Of a stretch of 23,418 nt of DNA, positions 6,768-15,098 are shown one piece after another. Each line of letters begins with the position of its first letter. Positions within the stretch are counted from its first letter, which is position 1. The notes beneath the pieces are model-generated. The model was not told the origin of the DNA, searched no databases, and was given only the letters and a program-made list of their open reading frames with translations. The DNA is from Planctomycetota bacterium. GTDB taxonomy: Bacteria > Planctomycetota > Phycisphaerae > WQYP01. Location of the stretch: positions 1-23,418 of the forward strand of contig JAKCCC010000001.1 of the NCBI GenBank assembly GCA_021838985.1. The letters are read 5' to 3'. Both the position numbers and the translations under genes were made by a program.

Positions 6768-8162
6768 GTGAGGAAAGCCAGCTTATTCACCATCTTTCTT
6801 ATCGTGTTCATTGACCTGGTCGGTTTTGGAATCGTCTTGCCGAACCTGCAGCTTTATGGTCAGCAATTTGGCATCACGAATTACTTCTTCCTGGCTCTCA
6901 TCGGGGCCACCTATTCCTTTTTCCAGTTTCTGTTCGCCCCCCTGCTGGGGCGATGGTCGGATCGTATTGGTCGGCGGCCAGTGCTACTGGTCAGTCAGGC
7001 CGGCGCGCTGGTGGGCTGGCTGATGTTGTTCTCCGCCAACGCCTTTTCCGGCGCCGCGACCGGAATCGTGCTTATCTTCGCCTCCCGGGTGCTCAATGGC
7101 ATTACCGGTGGCAATATTTCCACCGCCTTCGCGTACGTGGCGGATATCACCTCACCGGAAAACCGAGCGAAAGGAATGGGCGTTATCGGGGCGGCGTTTG
7201 GGCTGGGTTTTGTGTGCGGCCCGTTACTTGGCGCGGGTGTCAGCGCCACCCTGGGGCTTCGATACGTGCCTCTGGCGGCGTGCGTTTTTACGATCACCGC
7301 TCTGACCATGACCTGGCTGACTCTGGCCGAGTCCCGAACGCCATCCGCTGCGGCAGGTCAGCAAATCACCGGGGCTCGGCGTTTCTCCTTTGGTGGACTT
7401 CGTCGCAGCCTGGCCCGCCCCATTATTGGACCATTAATCCTGCTGTTCTTCGTGAATGGCTTTGCCTTCGCGGGCATGGAACAGACGGCCAGCCTGCTGA
7501 TTCAAAACCGCATCTATCCCATTGCCGCGATGGCCCCCCATTCCCCGCGGGTACGGGCGCCGCGAGAAACTGGCGTCATCCGTCAAGCCGCGGCACAGCG
7601 CAGCGCCGCGGCGGGTGCTGCGGCGCTACGGAAAAAACAGGATGACCGCGCCTCCGTGGCGTCGGGGATCTTGTTCGGTCTCATCGGGATCATGATCGTG
7701 GTGGTGCAAGGGGGCTTGATCGGACGGTTGAGCCGGCGCTACGGGGAGCTGTCGTTGACTGTTCTTGGGCCTGTGATCATTGCCCTTGGCCTGGTGCTTA
7801 TGGGGTTGCCAGTGGGGCTGTGGACGTGGAATTGGACTGGATTCTTAACCGGCGGGCTGCTGCTGGCCGTGGGCAGTGGTCTATTTAACCCCGCCATGCA
7901 GAGCCTGATCAGCCGCCATTGTTCCGCCGACGAACAGGGAGAGGTGCTTGGGGCGAACCAGGGCATGGCTTCCCTGGCCCGCGCCACCGGTCCGATCCTG
8001 GCTGGAGTGCTGTTCCAATATGTGGCTCCCGCCTGCCCGTATTACCTCTCGGCGGTGCTGTGTCTGGTTGTCACAGCGGCCATCTTTAGCCGACGCGAGC
8101 GGTTTCGTCTGCCGGCGCCAGTTGCCGCTGAGGCACACCCAGACGCCGCCCCAGCCAAATAA
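6768..8162 (+). CDS. MFS transporter, TetA/multidrug-like (12 helices)
   Basis: This 464-residue inner-membrane major facilitator protein is probably a proton-driven drug or metabolite exporter. Helix 1 carries FIDLVGFGIVLP (14-25). Motif A, GRWSDRIGRRP, follows helix 2 (61-71). The helix-4 arginine is in FASRVLNG, and motif C, GLGFVCGPLLGAG, is in helix 5 (145-157). Twelve hydrophobic segments can be counted. Between helices 7 and 8 (about 250-293) is an unusual Ala/Arg-rich insertion of some 40 residues, so the periplasmic loop is long. GTG at 6768 is chosen because AAGGA at 6755-6759 is 8 nt ahead. The last 77 bp overlap the converging PAP2 gene. Substrate unknown. Confidence 0.9.
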   Translation: MRKASLFTIFLIVFIDLVGFGIVLPNLQLYGQQFGITNYFFLALIGATYSFFQFLFAPLLGRWSDRIGRRPVLLVSQAGALVGWLMLFSANAFSGAATGIVLIFASRVLNGITGGNISTAFAYVADITSPENRAKGMGVIGAAFGLGFVCGPLLGAGVSATLGLRYVPLAACVFTITALTMTWLTLAESRTPSAAAGQQITGARRFSFGGLRRSLARPIIGPLILLFFVNGFAFAGMEQTASLLIQNRIYPIAAMAPHSPRVRAPRETGVIRQAAAQRSAAAGAAALRKKQDDRASVASGILFGLIGIMIVVVQGGLIGRLSRRYGELSLTVLGPVIIALGLVLMGLPVGLWTWNWTGFLTGGLLLAVGSGLFNPAMQSLISRHCSADEQGEVLGANQGMASLARATGPILAGVLFQYVAPACPYYLSAVLCLVVTAAIFSRRERFRLPAPVAAEAHPDAAPAK

Positions 8163-9009
8163 CGACGCCGAAGCCGCAGAACCACCCAATCGCCCCACCG
8201 GCCAAAACATCGGAATAAAAATGCGCCTGCATCACCACCCGTGAAAACGCGACCAACCAGGCTAAAACCAGAAACAACCGCCGCCCCTTGGGTGATAGAT
8301 AGGTCAACGCCGCGGCCAAGGCGAAAGCCACCATGGCGTGGCCGCTGGGGAAACTCAAATCCGTTTGGGTAAAGAAACCTCGGCCCCATTGCCAGACATT
8401 GTAAACATGGCCTGCCTGCAGTGAGCCGTTGAGGTCGCCATTCGGCAATATCCCGATGGGGCGAATGCGACCGGCAATCGCTTTGACCAGTTCGGAGACC
8501 GCCCCCGCCCCCAGCACGCCGCCGAGGGTCAGCGCGGCGGCCTTCCAGCCAGCGGGATCGTAAAACCAGATAAAAACGCAAATGAAGAGAACCTCACCCG
8601 GCTCGCCGACATCACGCAGAACCCGCCACTCACTTTCGGTGCGATGATAAAGACGGCTGTGCATCGGTGGGGTGAGCGTGCGCCACCATGGCGCGTTGGG
8701 ATGCTGGGCTGGATTGAGCCGTACGGCCTGCCAACGATACGGATTTTGATTACCCATCAACCAGCGCGTGGTCCGCCACGCGAAGCGATCCAGACGGGCA
8801 TTGAAGCTCAACAAAGCCACTTCCGCGGCCAATATCATGCCCAGAAGAATCAGATTCTTTTTCCAAACGGAATGCCGGTGAGACCGCGTATTCGGCAACC
8901 GGTTTATATTCGTACCGGCGATGGGGACCTCGCCGGTCACGGTCCCCCCGCGTTTCCGCCCCCGCGTGTTTGCGGGTCCTTGAGCCTTCATCCTGGCGCT
9001 TTTTTCCAT
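8086..9009 (-). CDS. PAP2-family membrane phosphatase
   Basis: The 307-residue membrane protein belongs to the type-2 phosphatidic acid phosphatase family, which dephosphorylates lipid phosphates such as undecaprenyl diphosphate or phosphatidate at the outer face of the inner membrane. All three catalytic motifs are intact: K176-(6)-R183-P184 (KAIAGRIRP), PSGH at 221-224, and SR-(5)-H263-(3)-D267 (SRVVMQAHFYSD). Hydrophobic helices surround them. Residues 1-50 are basic and polar, and probably cytoplasmic. The start overlaps the end of accA by 22 bp, suggesting co-translation. The ATG at 8991 (residue 7) is an alternative. The 3' end overlaps the MFS gene. The lipid substrate cannot be told from sequence. 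Confidence 0.92.
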   Translation of the reverse strand: MEKSARMKAQGPANTRGRKRGGTVTGEVPIAGTNINRLPNTRSHRHSVWKKNLILLGMILAAEVALLSFNARLDRFAWRTTRWLMGNQNPYRWQAVRLNPAQHPNAPWWRTLTPPMHSRLYHRTESEWRVLRDVGEPGEVLFICVFIWFYDPAGWKAAALTLGGVLGAGAVSELVKAIAGRIRPIGILPNGDLNGSLQAGHVYNVWQWGRGFFTQTDLSFPSGHAMVAFALAAALTYLSPKGRRLFLVLAWLVAFSRVVMQAHFYSDVLAGGAIGWFCGFGVVIWLGRRLGVPQRQLAPADETARVG

Positions 9010-10145
9010 CCCTGCTCCTGCAGCGCCGCTTCACCCTGCCGGCGCAGACGTTGGTAGCGCTGCTCGAGCAGTTCTGGTATTGGCACCGCCTTTAATTGGC
9101 GCAGCGTGCGGTCGATGTAACGTTCCAGGGTATCCGCCGCGGCGCGGGGATTCCGGTGCGCCCCGCCCAGGGGTTCGCTGATCACTTCATCCACCACCCC
9201 CAACTGTTCCAATCGGCTGCCGGTGAGCTTAAGAGCCTCTGCGGCGTCGGCGGCATTCTCCGAGCCTTTCCACAGAATACCGCTGCAACCTTCCGGCGAA
9301 ATCACGCTGTACCATGCGAACTGCATGATCGCCAGCCGATCCCCCACGCCCAGCCCCAGCGCCCCGCCGGAGCCGCCCTCGCCAATCACGACGCAGACAA
9401 TCGGTGTCGCCAACTGAGACATCTCCCGCAAATTCACGGCGACGGCCTCCGCAATGCCGCGTTCCTCCGAACCGACACCGGGATAAGCACCCGGGGTATC
9501 GATAAAGCTCACCACCGGCAACCCGAACTTGGCGGCCAGTTGCATTTTCAGAAGCGCTTTGCGATATCCCTCCGGATGGGCACAGCCAAAATTGCAGGTA
9601 ATTTTTTCCTTGGTATCCCGCCCCTTTTGATGGCCCACCAACATGATCTTGTGGCCGGCAATGCGACCGGTTCCCGTGACCACCGCCGGATCGTCGGCAA
9701 ACCGGCGGTCACCATGCAGTTCCTCGAAATCTTTGACGATCATTTCGATATAGTCGCGGGTTTGCGGTCGTGCCGGATGCCGGGCCACCTGCACCGTTTC
9801 CCAAGCCGACAAATGGTCATAGGTTTTTTTCACCAGCGCGGCAAGATTGCCGCGGAGTTGGGCAATCTCGGAGCCATAATCGATACCCTTTTGCTCTTGC
9901 AACGCGATGAGTTCGTTAATCTGCCGCTCCAATTTCAGAATCGGCTGATCAAACGCCAATCCCATCCCCATGGGACGTGCTGGCGGCGCAACCTTGGCCA
10001 ATTCCCGCACCACCGCAGCCGGTGCAGCCGGTGCGACGCTGCGGTTCAGTCGCTCGGGTTTCGCCCCTGCCCCGACGCGAGCGACGCGGCGCCGGCTTTC
10101 CGTGGGGGTAGGATTGGTCTTGCCAGGGATGGAGCGTTTGGCCAT
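8988..10145 (-). CDS. accA: Acetyl-CoA carboxylase carboxyltransferase subunit alpha
   Basis: AccA with AccD transfers the carboxyl group from carboxybiotin to acetyl-CoA, giving malonyl-CoA for fatty acid synthesis. The core starts at LAFDQPILKLERQINEL (about residue 63) and includes DYIEMIVKDFEELHGDR, GHQKGRDTKE (171-180), NFGCAHPEGYRKA, FIDTPGAYPG (214-223) and GEGGSGGALG (255-264), all canonical. The product has 385 residues if it begins at the ATG at 10145. The first 60 residues are a basic, Ala/Pro-rich extension not typical of AccA. ATG codons at 9971 and 9965 would give the usual length. None of the three starts has a strong ribosome site. accD is not nearby. The downstream PAP2 gene overlaps by 22 bp. 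Confidence 0.95.
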   Translation of the reverse strand: MAKRSIPGKTNPTPTESRRRVARVGAGAKPERLNRSVAPAAPAAVVRELAKVAPPARPMGMGLAFDQPILKLERQINELIALQEQKGIDYGSEIAQLRGNLAALVKKTYDHLSAWETVQVARHPARPQTRDYIEMIVKDFEELHGDRRFADDPAVVTGTGRIAGHKIMLVGHQKGRDTKEKITCNFGCAHPEGYRKALLKMQLAAKFGLPVVSFIDTPGAYPGVGSEERGIAEAVAVNLREMSQLATPIVCVVIGEGGSGGALGLGVGDRLAIMQFAWYSVISPEGCSGILWKGSENAADAAEALKLTGSRLEQLGVVDEVISEPLGGAHRNPRAAADTLERYIDRTLRQLKAVPIPELLEQRYQRLRRQGEAALQEQGWKKAPG

Positions 10146-10381
10146 AGAAAGTTTCAATCCGGTTGCGGTAACGGTCCTGAAAGTCGCCCCGCCGCCCCCT
10201 CATAGCCCGGAGTCCGCCGCGGGCGGATAAACTTGCAGCGACGGGTCTTGGGAACTCCCGTGGCGCCCAACCCCGCGCTGCAGTTTAGTCGCTCGCGGCA
10301 ACCTTGGGGCAATGCATATTTTCATATCCCATAGGCAGCCCTGCGGCAGGCCGCCTACCTACTTTTATAACAAGTTTTATG

Positions 10382-10414
10382 AAATAAGAAAAACCCGGCG
10401 ACTATTGCCGCCAG
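10382..10414 (-). terminator. Rho-independent terminator of the CrtC-like gene
   Basis: Read on the minus strand, CTGGCG (10414-10409) pairs with CGCCGG (10400-10395) around an 8-nt loop, followed by G and TTTTTCTTATTT. One pair is a T-G wobble. The stem includes the last codons and its loop the TAG stop of the CrtC-like gene. The stem is short, but the T-run is convincing. Confidence 0.6.
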
Positions 10415-11670
10415 AGAGGATCGTCGGCCGGAACACGGTAGATGCAGCGCAGGGCCAAGTCGCTGAGGATTGGCCAAGCCAGACGCCGCAGATCCAAGGT
10501 TTCCATGGTCGCCCCCGCGGCCCACCGCGGCGCGCTGCGACCGCAACGCAATTCTATGCTGCAACGGCTCAGCACCGACCAGGGAGAGGATTCCAAGACG
10601 CCCTCCCGCCGAACCAGCAGTTCAGCCTCACGGCCCGCGGCATCCGCACCCTGCAATTTCAGGAGCGCCGGATAACGCATCCAGTAGTCACCGCGGCGGC
10701 TGTGACGGATGGACCACCGGGGCTGATCCACAAATATTCTTTCGGCCCCCGGCCCAAATATGCCGATACTGCCAGACGCCGCGGCGGACCGGCGCCCTTC
10801 GGCGTGATGCCAAGTCAGCGCCCAATCTGACCCGACCGCCCGTCCGCGGCTTAAAGCCCCGGCATCCAGCGTCAGGGGCGACTCCCCGTAAAAATGATCG
10901 TGACCGCCGGCGCAGCACAAGGGCATATCCAACAATACGGTCTCGCGGAGAGAATCGAGATGTTGAATCCGACCGCTGACCTGACAGTGCGGTGCGCTGA
11001 TCACCCAGGTGGGATGGCCCCCCTGCAGGGAAGCCGGCCGCAAAGGCTGCACGTGCTGTACGCCCGTGAAGGTCGGTTGAAAGGTCAGCTCCACCAGCAG
11101 ACACTGATCCGTACGGTAATGCGGCCCAGCCAGTCCGGCAACCATCGGATACCCCCGCGCCACGAGACCGAAGCTGCCGTCCTGGCGCAGCGTGATATGA
11201 TTCGGGCCTATTGAAAATTCCGCTGATCCAGGCTCGCCCCTGGCCGCCCCCGGCGGATACAGGTTGATGGCCCGTGCGACCGGACGGTACCCCTGGAAAA
11301 AGGAAATCGCCGCACCCGGATAGAGCGCCGGCGAAACCTCCTGCCAGGCCGAACCGCTCCGTTTACGGGGCGAACGATAACCGGTCGCACTTTGGCGTAA
11401 ATACTGCGGGTGGAAATACATCCCATCAAAGATATCCACCACCACACCGCCGCCGCTGGCGTCGAACGCCTCGAAATGCCAACATTCATAGGCTCCGGCG
11501 GTAGTTTGCTGTCGCCAGCCGTCCTCTTTCCAATGCGCCGCCCGTGCGGGGGGCAGGCCGGCCAGACCGGTCGCGGACCCGGCGAATGAACCAAAGCCAG
11601 AGCGTGACCCGGCCCGTGAACCTTCTCGGACCGCACGCAAATAGGATTGCCAAGTCTCTTGCTTGATCAT
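10402..11670 (-). CDS. CrtC/AttH-like (carotenoid hydratase-like) protein
   Basis: This protein of about 422 residues resembles the lipocalin-like CrtC/AttH group, which includes carotenoid 1,2-hydratase (hydroxyneurosporene synthase). Supporting features are AYECWHFEAFD at about 60-70 (family form YEWWYFDA), VVVDIFDGMYFHPQY (a hydrophobic strand followed by P-x-Y), and GGHDHFYGESPL at 255-265, matching the G-x-HDH-x-x-G active-site motif, with a Trp-rich DWALTWHHAE after it. No carotenoid genes are in the window, so the substrate is unclear. The ATG at 11670 falls inside a promoter-like -10; if that promoter is real, translation must start lower, perhaps at the TTG at 11640. Conservation begins only near residue 46, so either start is possible. 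A terminator ends the gene. Confidence 0.65.
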   Translation of the reverse strand: MIKQETWQSYLRAVREGSRAGSRSGFGSFAGSATGLAGLPPARAAHWKEDGWRQQTTAGAYECWHFEAFDASGGGVVVDIFDGMYFHPQYLRQSATGYRSPRKRSGSAWQEVSPALYPGAAISFFQGYRPVARAINLYPPGAARGEPGSAEFSIGPNHITLRQDGSFGLVARGYPMVAGLAGPHYRTDQCLLVELTFQPTFTGVQHVQPLRPASLQGGHPTWVISAPHCQVSGRIQHLDSLRETVLLDMPLCCAGGHDHFYGESPLTLDAGALSRGRAVGSDWALTWHHAEGRRSAAASGSIGIFGPGAERIFVDQPRWSIRHSRRGDYWMRYPALLKLQGADAAGREAELLVRREGVLESSPWSVLSRCSIELRCGRSAPRWAAGATMETLDLRRLAWPILSDLALRCIYRVPADDPLWRQ

Positions 11671-11697
11671 TATCTTGATCTTGTGATCTCGTGCCAA
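11669..11697 (-). promoter_or_regulatory. Candidate sigma70 promoter at the CrtC-like gene start
   Basis: On the minus strand TTGGCA (11697-11692), a 17-bp spacer and GATAAT (11674-11669) each match consensus at five of six positions. Transcription would begin near 11662, just inside the ATG-started frame. The arrangement closely resembles the galM promoter in this window. Confidence 0.45.
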
Positions 11698-12062
11698 CGG
11701 GTCGGGCCGGATTCTTGGCAAACCCTTGGCCGCGCCACAGCGGCAAAGAAAGATGGCTTGGTGTGGAAGCGACGTCTCGCCGCTTTCGGCGTCCAGAAGC
11801 GGTCCCGGCTCACCGGAACTTCCACTATGGTTGTCGAAAAATCCGGCTACACCCGTGCCAACTGCTGTATTGTATCCGAAAGATCGTTGAACTGCCAGCC
11901 GACCCTGGCCTTGGCTTGGCCAGAGGTCTGCCCATTTTTCGGGAAGCGCGAGCCTCCGGCAATCTCCCGTCACGCGGTCTCGGCACCTGGGCTTGTAACC
12001 GACGGCAGGTTCGCTCTGGGCTGGTTCAGCCACGTTCGCAACGACCATCGGCATATGGCCGG
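11671..12062. other. Gene-free stretch between hemC and the CrtC-like gene
   Basis: These 392 bp show no recognisable protein. Frames are open on both strands, but their residue content is that of non-coding GC-rich DNA and no family motif appears. The only signal I can support is the promoter-like pair at 11669-11697. The gap suggests that the CrtC-like gene is a separate transcription unit from hemC. Confidence 0.55.
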
Positions 12063-13058
12063 CTACACGGATCCACTGGAGGCCCGAATCTCGTCTAAGA
12101 TTTCCTTCGCCCCGCGCTGCATCAGCGCCTCAAGCAAACGTGGCTGTAAGGCCTGCAGACCAGCCGGTGTAGCGTCCTCGCTCAGCAGCGCGACACGGGC
12201 CGTGCGCCCTCCATCCAGCGAACCGACGAACGCCCGCACGATCCAACCCGATTGGGCTTTCCCGTTGACCTGTCCCCGCGGTAAGGCGCACACGCCGATG
12301 GGCGAAAGGCAGCTGCCGTTCAATGCTCCGATCAGGCCCCGTTCAAATTCCAACGCCGCGGCCGCGATCGGATCGTGGATGGGCTTAAGCAGGGTTCGCA
12401 CCACCTCGTCATCACCGCAGGTCTGCAGCACCAGGGCGCCCTGCCCGCCGGCCGGGATGAATTCTTCGACCGGAAGAATATGCCCTGGCCGCGGCTGCAG
12501 ACCGCTCCGCTCCAGGCCGGCTTGGGCCAGCAGCGTGGCCTCCACTACTCCGTCGCGCACTTTTTGGAGGCGCGTTTGAATATTGCCCCGGATCGCCGTG
12601 ACGCGTAAATCCGGTCGCCGCGCCAGCACCTGGGCCTGCCGCCGCGGAGAGGACGTTCCTACCAAGGCTCCGCGCGGCAGATCGGCAATGGATTTTCCGT
12701 CCCGGCTGATCCACACATCATTGGGGGCTCCGCGTGGAGGTGTGGCGGCGATGACCAGCCCCGGTGGTAAAGTCGTGGGAACATCTTTGGCCGAATGCAC
12801 CGCCAGATCAATCCGCCCCTCTCTTAAAGCCTCCTCGATTTCTTTGACAAACAGGCCCTTACCGCCAAACTCCCTCAGCGGCCGATCCGGTTGGCGGTCG
12901 GCGCTGGTGACGATTTCGATCAGTTCCACCACCCATGCGCCAATATGCGGCGCCAACAGCTGCCGCACCAATTCACCTTGCGCCCGCGCCAATGGACTGC
13001 CTCGGGTGCCGCAACGCAGCACCAACCTGTCGGCCTGGGATGGATCCAGCTCAGCCAT
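12063..13058 (-). CDS. hemC: Porphobilinogen deaminase (hydroxymethylbilane synthase)
   Basis: HemC polymerises four porphobilinogens into hydroxymethylbilane, using a covalently attached dipyrromethane cofactor. The 331-residue product has GTRGSPLAR near the N-terminus, GGKGLFVKEIEEAL, HSAKDVPTTLP with the catalytic Asp (D92), GTSSPRRQAQ, IRGNIQTRL, and the cofactor-bearing Cys250 in NGSCLSPIG. All expected substrate-binding arginines are present. The ATG at 13058 lies nine bases after the argS stop, so it is the last gene of the arfB-rsfS-argS-hemC block. No strong ribosome site is seen, so translation may depend on argS. hemD and hemA are not in the window. Identification is secure. Confidence 0.97.
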   Translation of the reverse strand: MAELDPSQADRLVLRCGTRGSPLARAQGELVRQLLAPHIGAWVVELIEIVTSADRQPDRPLREFGGKGLFVKEIEEALREGRIDLAVHSAKDVPTTLPPGLVIAATPPRGAPNDVWISRDGKSIADLPRGALVGTSSPRRQAQVLARRPDLRVTAIRGNIQTRLQKVRDGVVEATLLAQAGLERSGLQPRPGHILPVEEFIPAGGQGALVLQTCGDDEVVRTLLKPIHDPIAAAALEFERGLIGALNGSCLSPIGVCALPRGQVNGKAQSGWIVRAFVGSLDGGRTARVALLSEDATPAGLQALQPRLLEALMQRGAKEILDEIRASSGSV

Positions 13059-13067
13059 GTTTGACGG

Positions 13068-15098
13068 TCACATTTCGTCCAGCACAGCGATGCCCAGCAA
13101 TTCCTGGAGCCCCACCCGCAGGACCGCCGCCGTAAGTCGGCATAGTCGCAGGCGGCTGAAGCGTAACTCCTCGACGCCGGCTTGCAGCACGGGGCAGCTT
13201 TCATAAAAGGCGGAAAATTCCACCGCCAGTTCGTACAGATAGGTGCACAAATAATGTGGTTTAAGGTCACGCCCCACCGCATGGACCACGCCGGCGAACT
13301 GCAGTAAACGCCGCGCCAGCGCGATTTCCTGCGGCGTTTCCAATTGTAAGGGCGCCGCGGCGCTGCGCCCTGCGTGTTCTCCACGGGCCGGCGCGCTGCT
13401 CGCGGCATCCGCTTTGCGCAGAATGCTCTGAATGCGGGTGTAGGCATACTGCAGATACGGCCCGGTGTTGCCGTCCAGCGCCAGCATGCGGGACCAGGAA
13501 AAAACATAATCGCTGGTGCGATCCTGCCGCAAATCGGAATATTTCACCGCCCCGATTCCAACCGCCTTGGCCACCTGGCGGCGCGTGGCTTCGGACAGCA
13601 GTGGATTCTTCTGAGCCACCACGGCAGCCGCCTTATCCACCGCTTCCGTGAGCAGCTCCTGGAGCTTAATGGATTCTCCGGAACGGGTCTTGAATGGTTT
13701 GCCATCTTCCCCCAGCAGTGACCCAAACGCGGCATGTTCCAGGCGGACCGGGGCGCCAGTAATGGGATTCCTATCCCAATGCGCGGCGCGCACCGTGTCG
13801 AACAGCATCGCAAAATGCTGGCTCTGACGGGCATCCGTGACATAAATCACACGATCCGCCCGCCAGTCGCGGTTCCAAGGGGCTTGCTCTTCCGATGTGG
13901 TCTTGGCTTCCTGAATGCGAAAGTACAGGGCGGCCAAATCCGTGGCCGCGTATAAATAAGCTCCGTCAGCTTTACGCACGATTAAAGGAACCGGGTTGTG
14001 ATCTTGGTCCACATACCCCGGCAAAAAAACGCACCACGCCCCATTGGATTCGGCTGCGAACGGGCGCATGACCACCGGGGGCTTTTCTTCCACCGCCTCG
14101 GCTACGCGCTCCACCGCTTCCGCCCCGGCCAGGGCGCCGCTGGCCTCCAACGCCGCGGATGCGGTTAAGGCCGTTACATCCACCGCCCGCCGGCGCTGCG
14201 GATCAAACACTTCGGCCAGGCCCACTTTCGGCCCTTCGCCGCCCAATTCCAGGGCGCGGCGCAGGCGTTCGACCATGGGCGCCAGCCGATCTTTGTAGTA
14301 ACTTTCCGCACGTATGTCGCGCTCGGAAAGAGCTACGCCGAGCATCTCAAAAATTTCACGGCAATGCCGCCGGCTTTCCTGGCAGATGCCCTGCCACAAG
14401 CGGACGGTTTCCGGATCCGCCTGTTGCAGCTTCACCACTTCCTGGCGTGCCTGCGCTGCAAAGACCGGGTCTTCGCGATCACGCTGGACGGCCTGGCGGT
14501 AGCAGGCCTCCCAATCCGTGATGGGGATAGTTGCCTCGTTCCGGCTCGTCGCAGCCAGTTCCCGCGCCTGCCGGATTAACATGCCGAACTGGGTGCCGAA
14601 ATCGCCGACATGGTTTTGTCGCACCACGCCATGGCCAAGGAAGGCCAGGACGCGCGCGATAGCGTCGCCGATAACGGCGCTCCGTAAATGTCCAACGTGC
14701 ATCTCCTTGGCCAGATTCGGTCCACCGTAATCCACCACCACGGTCTGCCCAACGGCCACGCCTTCCACGCCCGCCCGGGCGGGACTTTCCGCTTCACGCG
14801 TCAGCGCTGCGCACTGCTGCGCCAGCCAGGCCGGGCGAAGCCGCAAATTAATAAATCCTGGTCCGGCGATTTGTGGTGATTCGCACAGGTCCTCCACCGA
14901 CAGATGGGTCAGGATTTGCTCGGCGACTTTCCGCGGTGGCTGCGACAACCGCCGCGCCAGCGCCAACGCCGCATTGCACTGATAATCAGCAAATTTCGGA
15001 TCCGCAGCCTGCACCATGGGATTGCCAGCATATTCCGAGCCAAACGCCAGGCCTATGGCCGTGCTGAACCGTGGCTTGAGAATATCTTCGATGGGCAT
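13068..15098 (-). CDS. argS: Arginyl-tRNA synthetase
   Basis: ArgS charges tRNA-Arg with arginine. The 676-residue class I synthetase has an N-terminal additional domain (1-110), the HIGH-type motif HVGH at 134-137 within GGPNLAKEMHVGHLRSAVIG, HVGDFGTQFG, the Y-x-ATDLAA block (383-390), VIYVTDARQSQHF, GEDGKPFKTR at 463-472 replacing KMSKS, and a C-terminal anticodon-binding domain ending in Met, as is usual. It is about 100 residues longer than E. coli ArgS, partly from an Ala/Glu-rich segment at about 287-345. The ATG at 15098 overlaps the rsfS stop as TGATG, pointing to coupled translation. A GTG one codon earlier is possible. Identification is secure. Confidence 0.97.
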   Translation of the reverse strand: MPIEDILKPRFSTAIGLAFGSEYAGNPMVQAADPKFADYQCNAALALARRLSQPPRKVAEQILTHLSVEDLCESPQIAGPGFINLRLRPAWLAQQCAALTREAESPARAGVEGVAVGQTVVVDYGGPNLAKEMHVGHLRSAVIGDAIARVLAFLGHGVVRQNHVGDFGTQFGMLIRQARELAATSRNEATIPITDWEACYRQAVQRDREDPVFAAQARQEVVKLQQADPETVRLWQGICQESRRHCREIFEMLGVALSERDIRAESYYKDRLAPMVERLRRALELGGEGPKVGLAEVFDPQRRRAVDVTALTASAALEASGALAGAEAVERVAEAVEEKPPVVMRPFAAESNGAWCVFLPGYVDQDHNPVPLIVRKADGAYLYAATDLAALYFRIQEAKTTSEEQAPWNRDWRADRVIYVTDARQSQHFAMLFDTVRAAHWDRNPITGAPVRLEHAAFGSLLGEDGKPFKTRSGESIKLQELLTEAVDKAAAVVAQKNPLLSEATRRQVAKAVGIGAVKYSDLRQDRTSDYVFSWSRMLALDGNTGPYLQYAYTRIQSILRKADAASSAPARGEHAGRSAAAPLQLETPQEIALARRLLQFAGVVHAVGRDLKPHYLCTYLYELAVEFSAFYESCPVLQAGVEELRFSRLRLCRLTAAVLRVGLQELLGIAVLDEM

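Noticed and set aside
9096..10205. Long open frame opposite accA
   Set aside because: It lies antisense to a secure accA and its residues show no family motif. It is a by-product of GC-rich codon use.
11671..12054. N-terminal extension of the CrtC-like protein
   Set aside because: The frame is open, but the residues do not resemble the family and a promoter-like sequence sits at the shorter start.
11647..12579. Plus-strand open frame across the hemC-CrtC gap
   Set aside because: It runs antisense into hemC, has a low-complexity Arg/Pro/Ser composition and has no recognisable domain.
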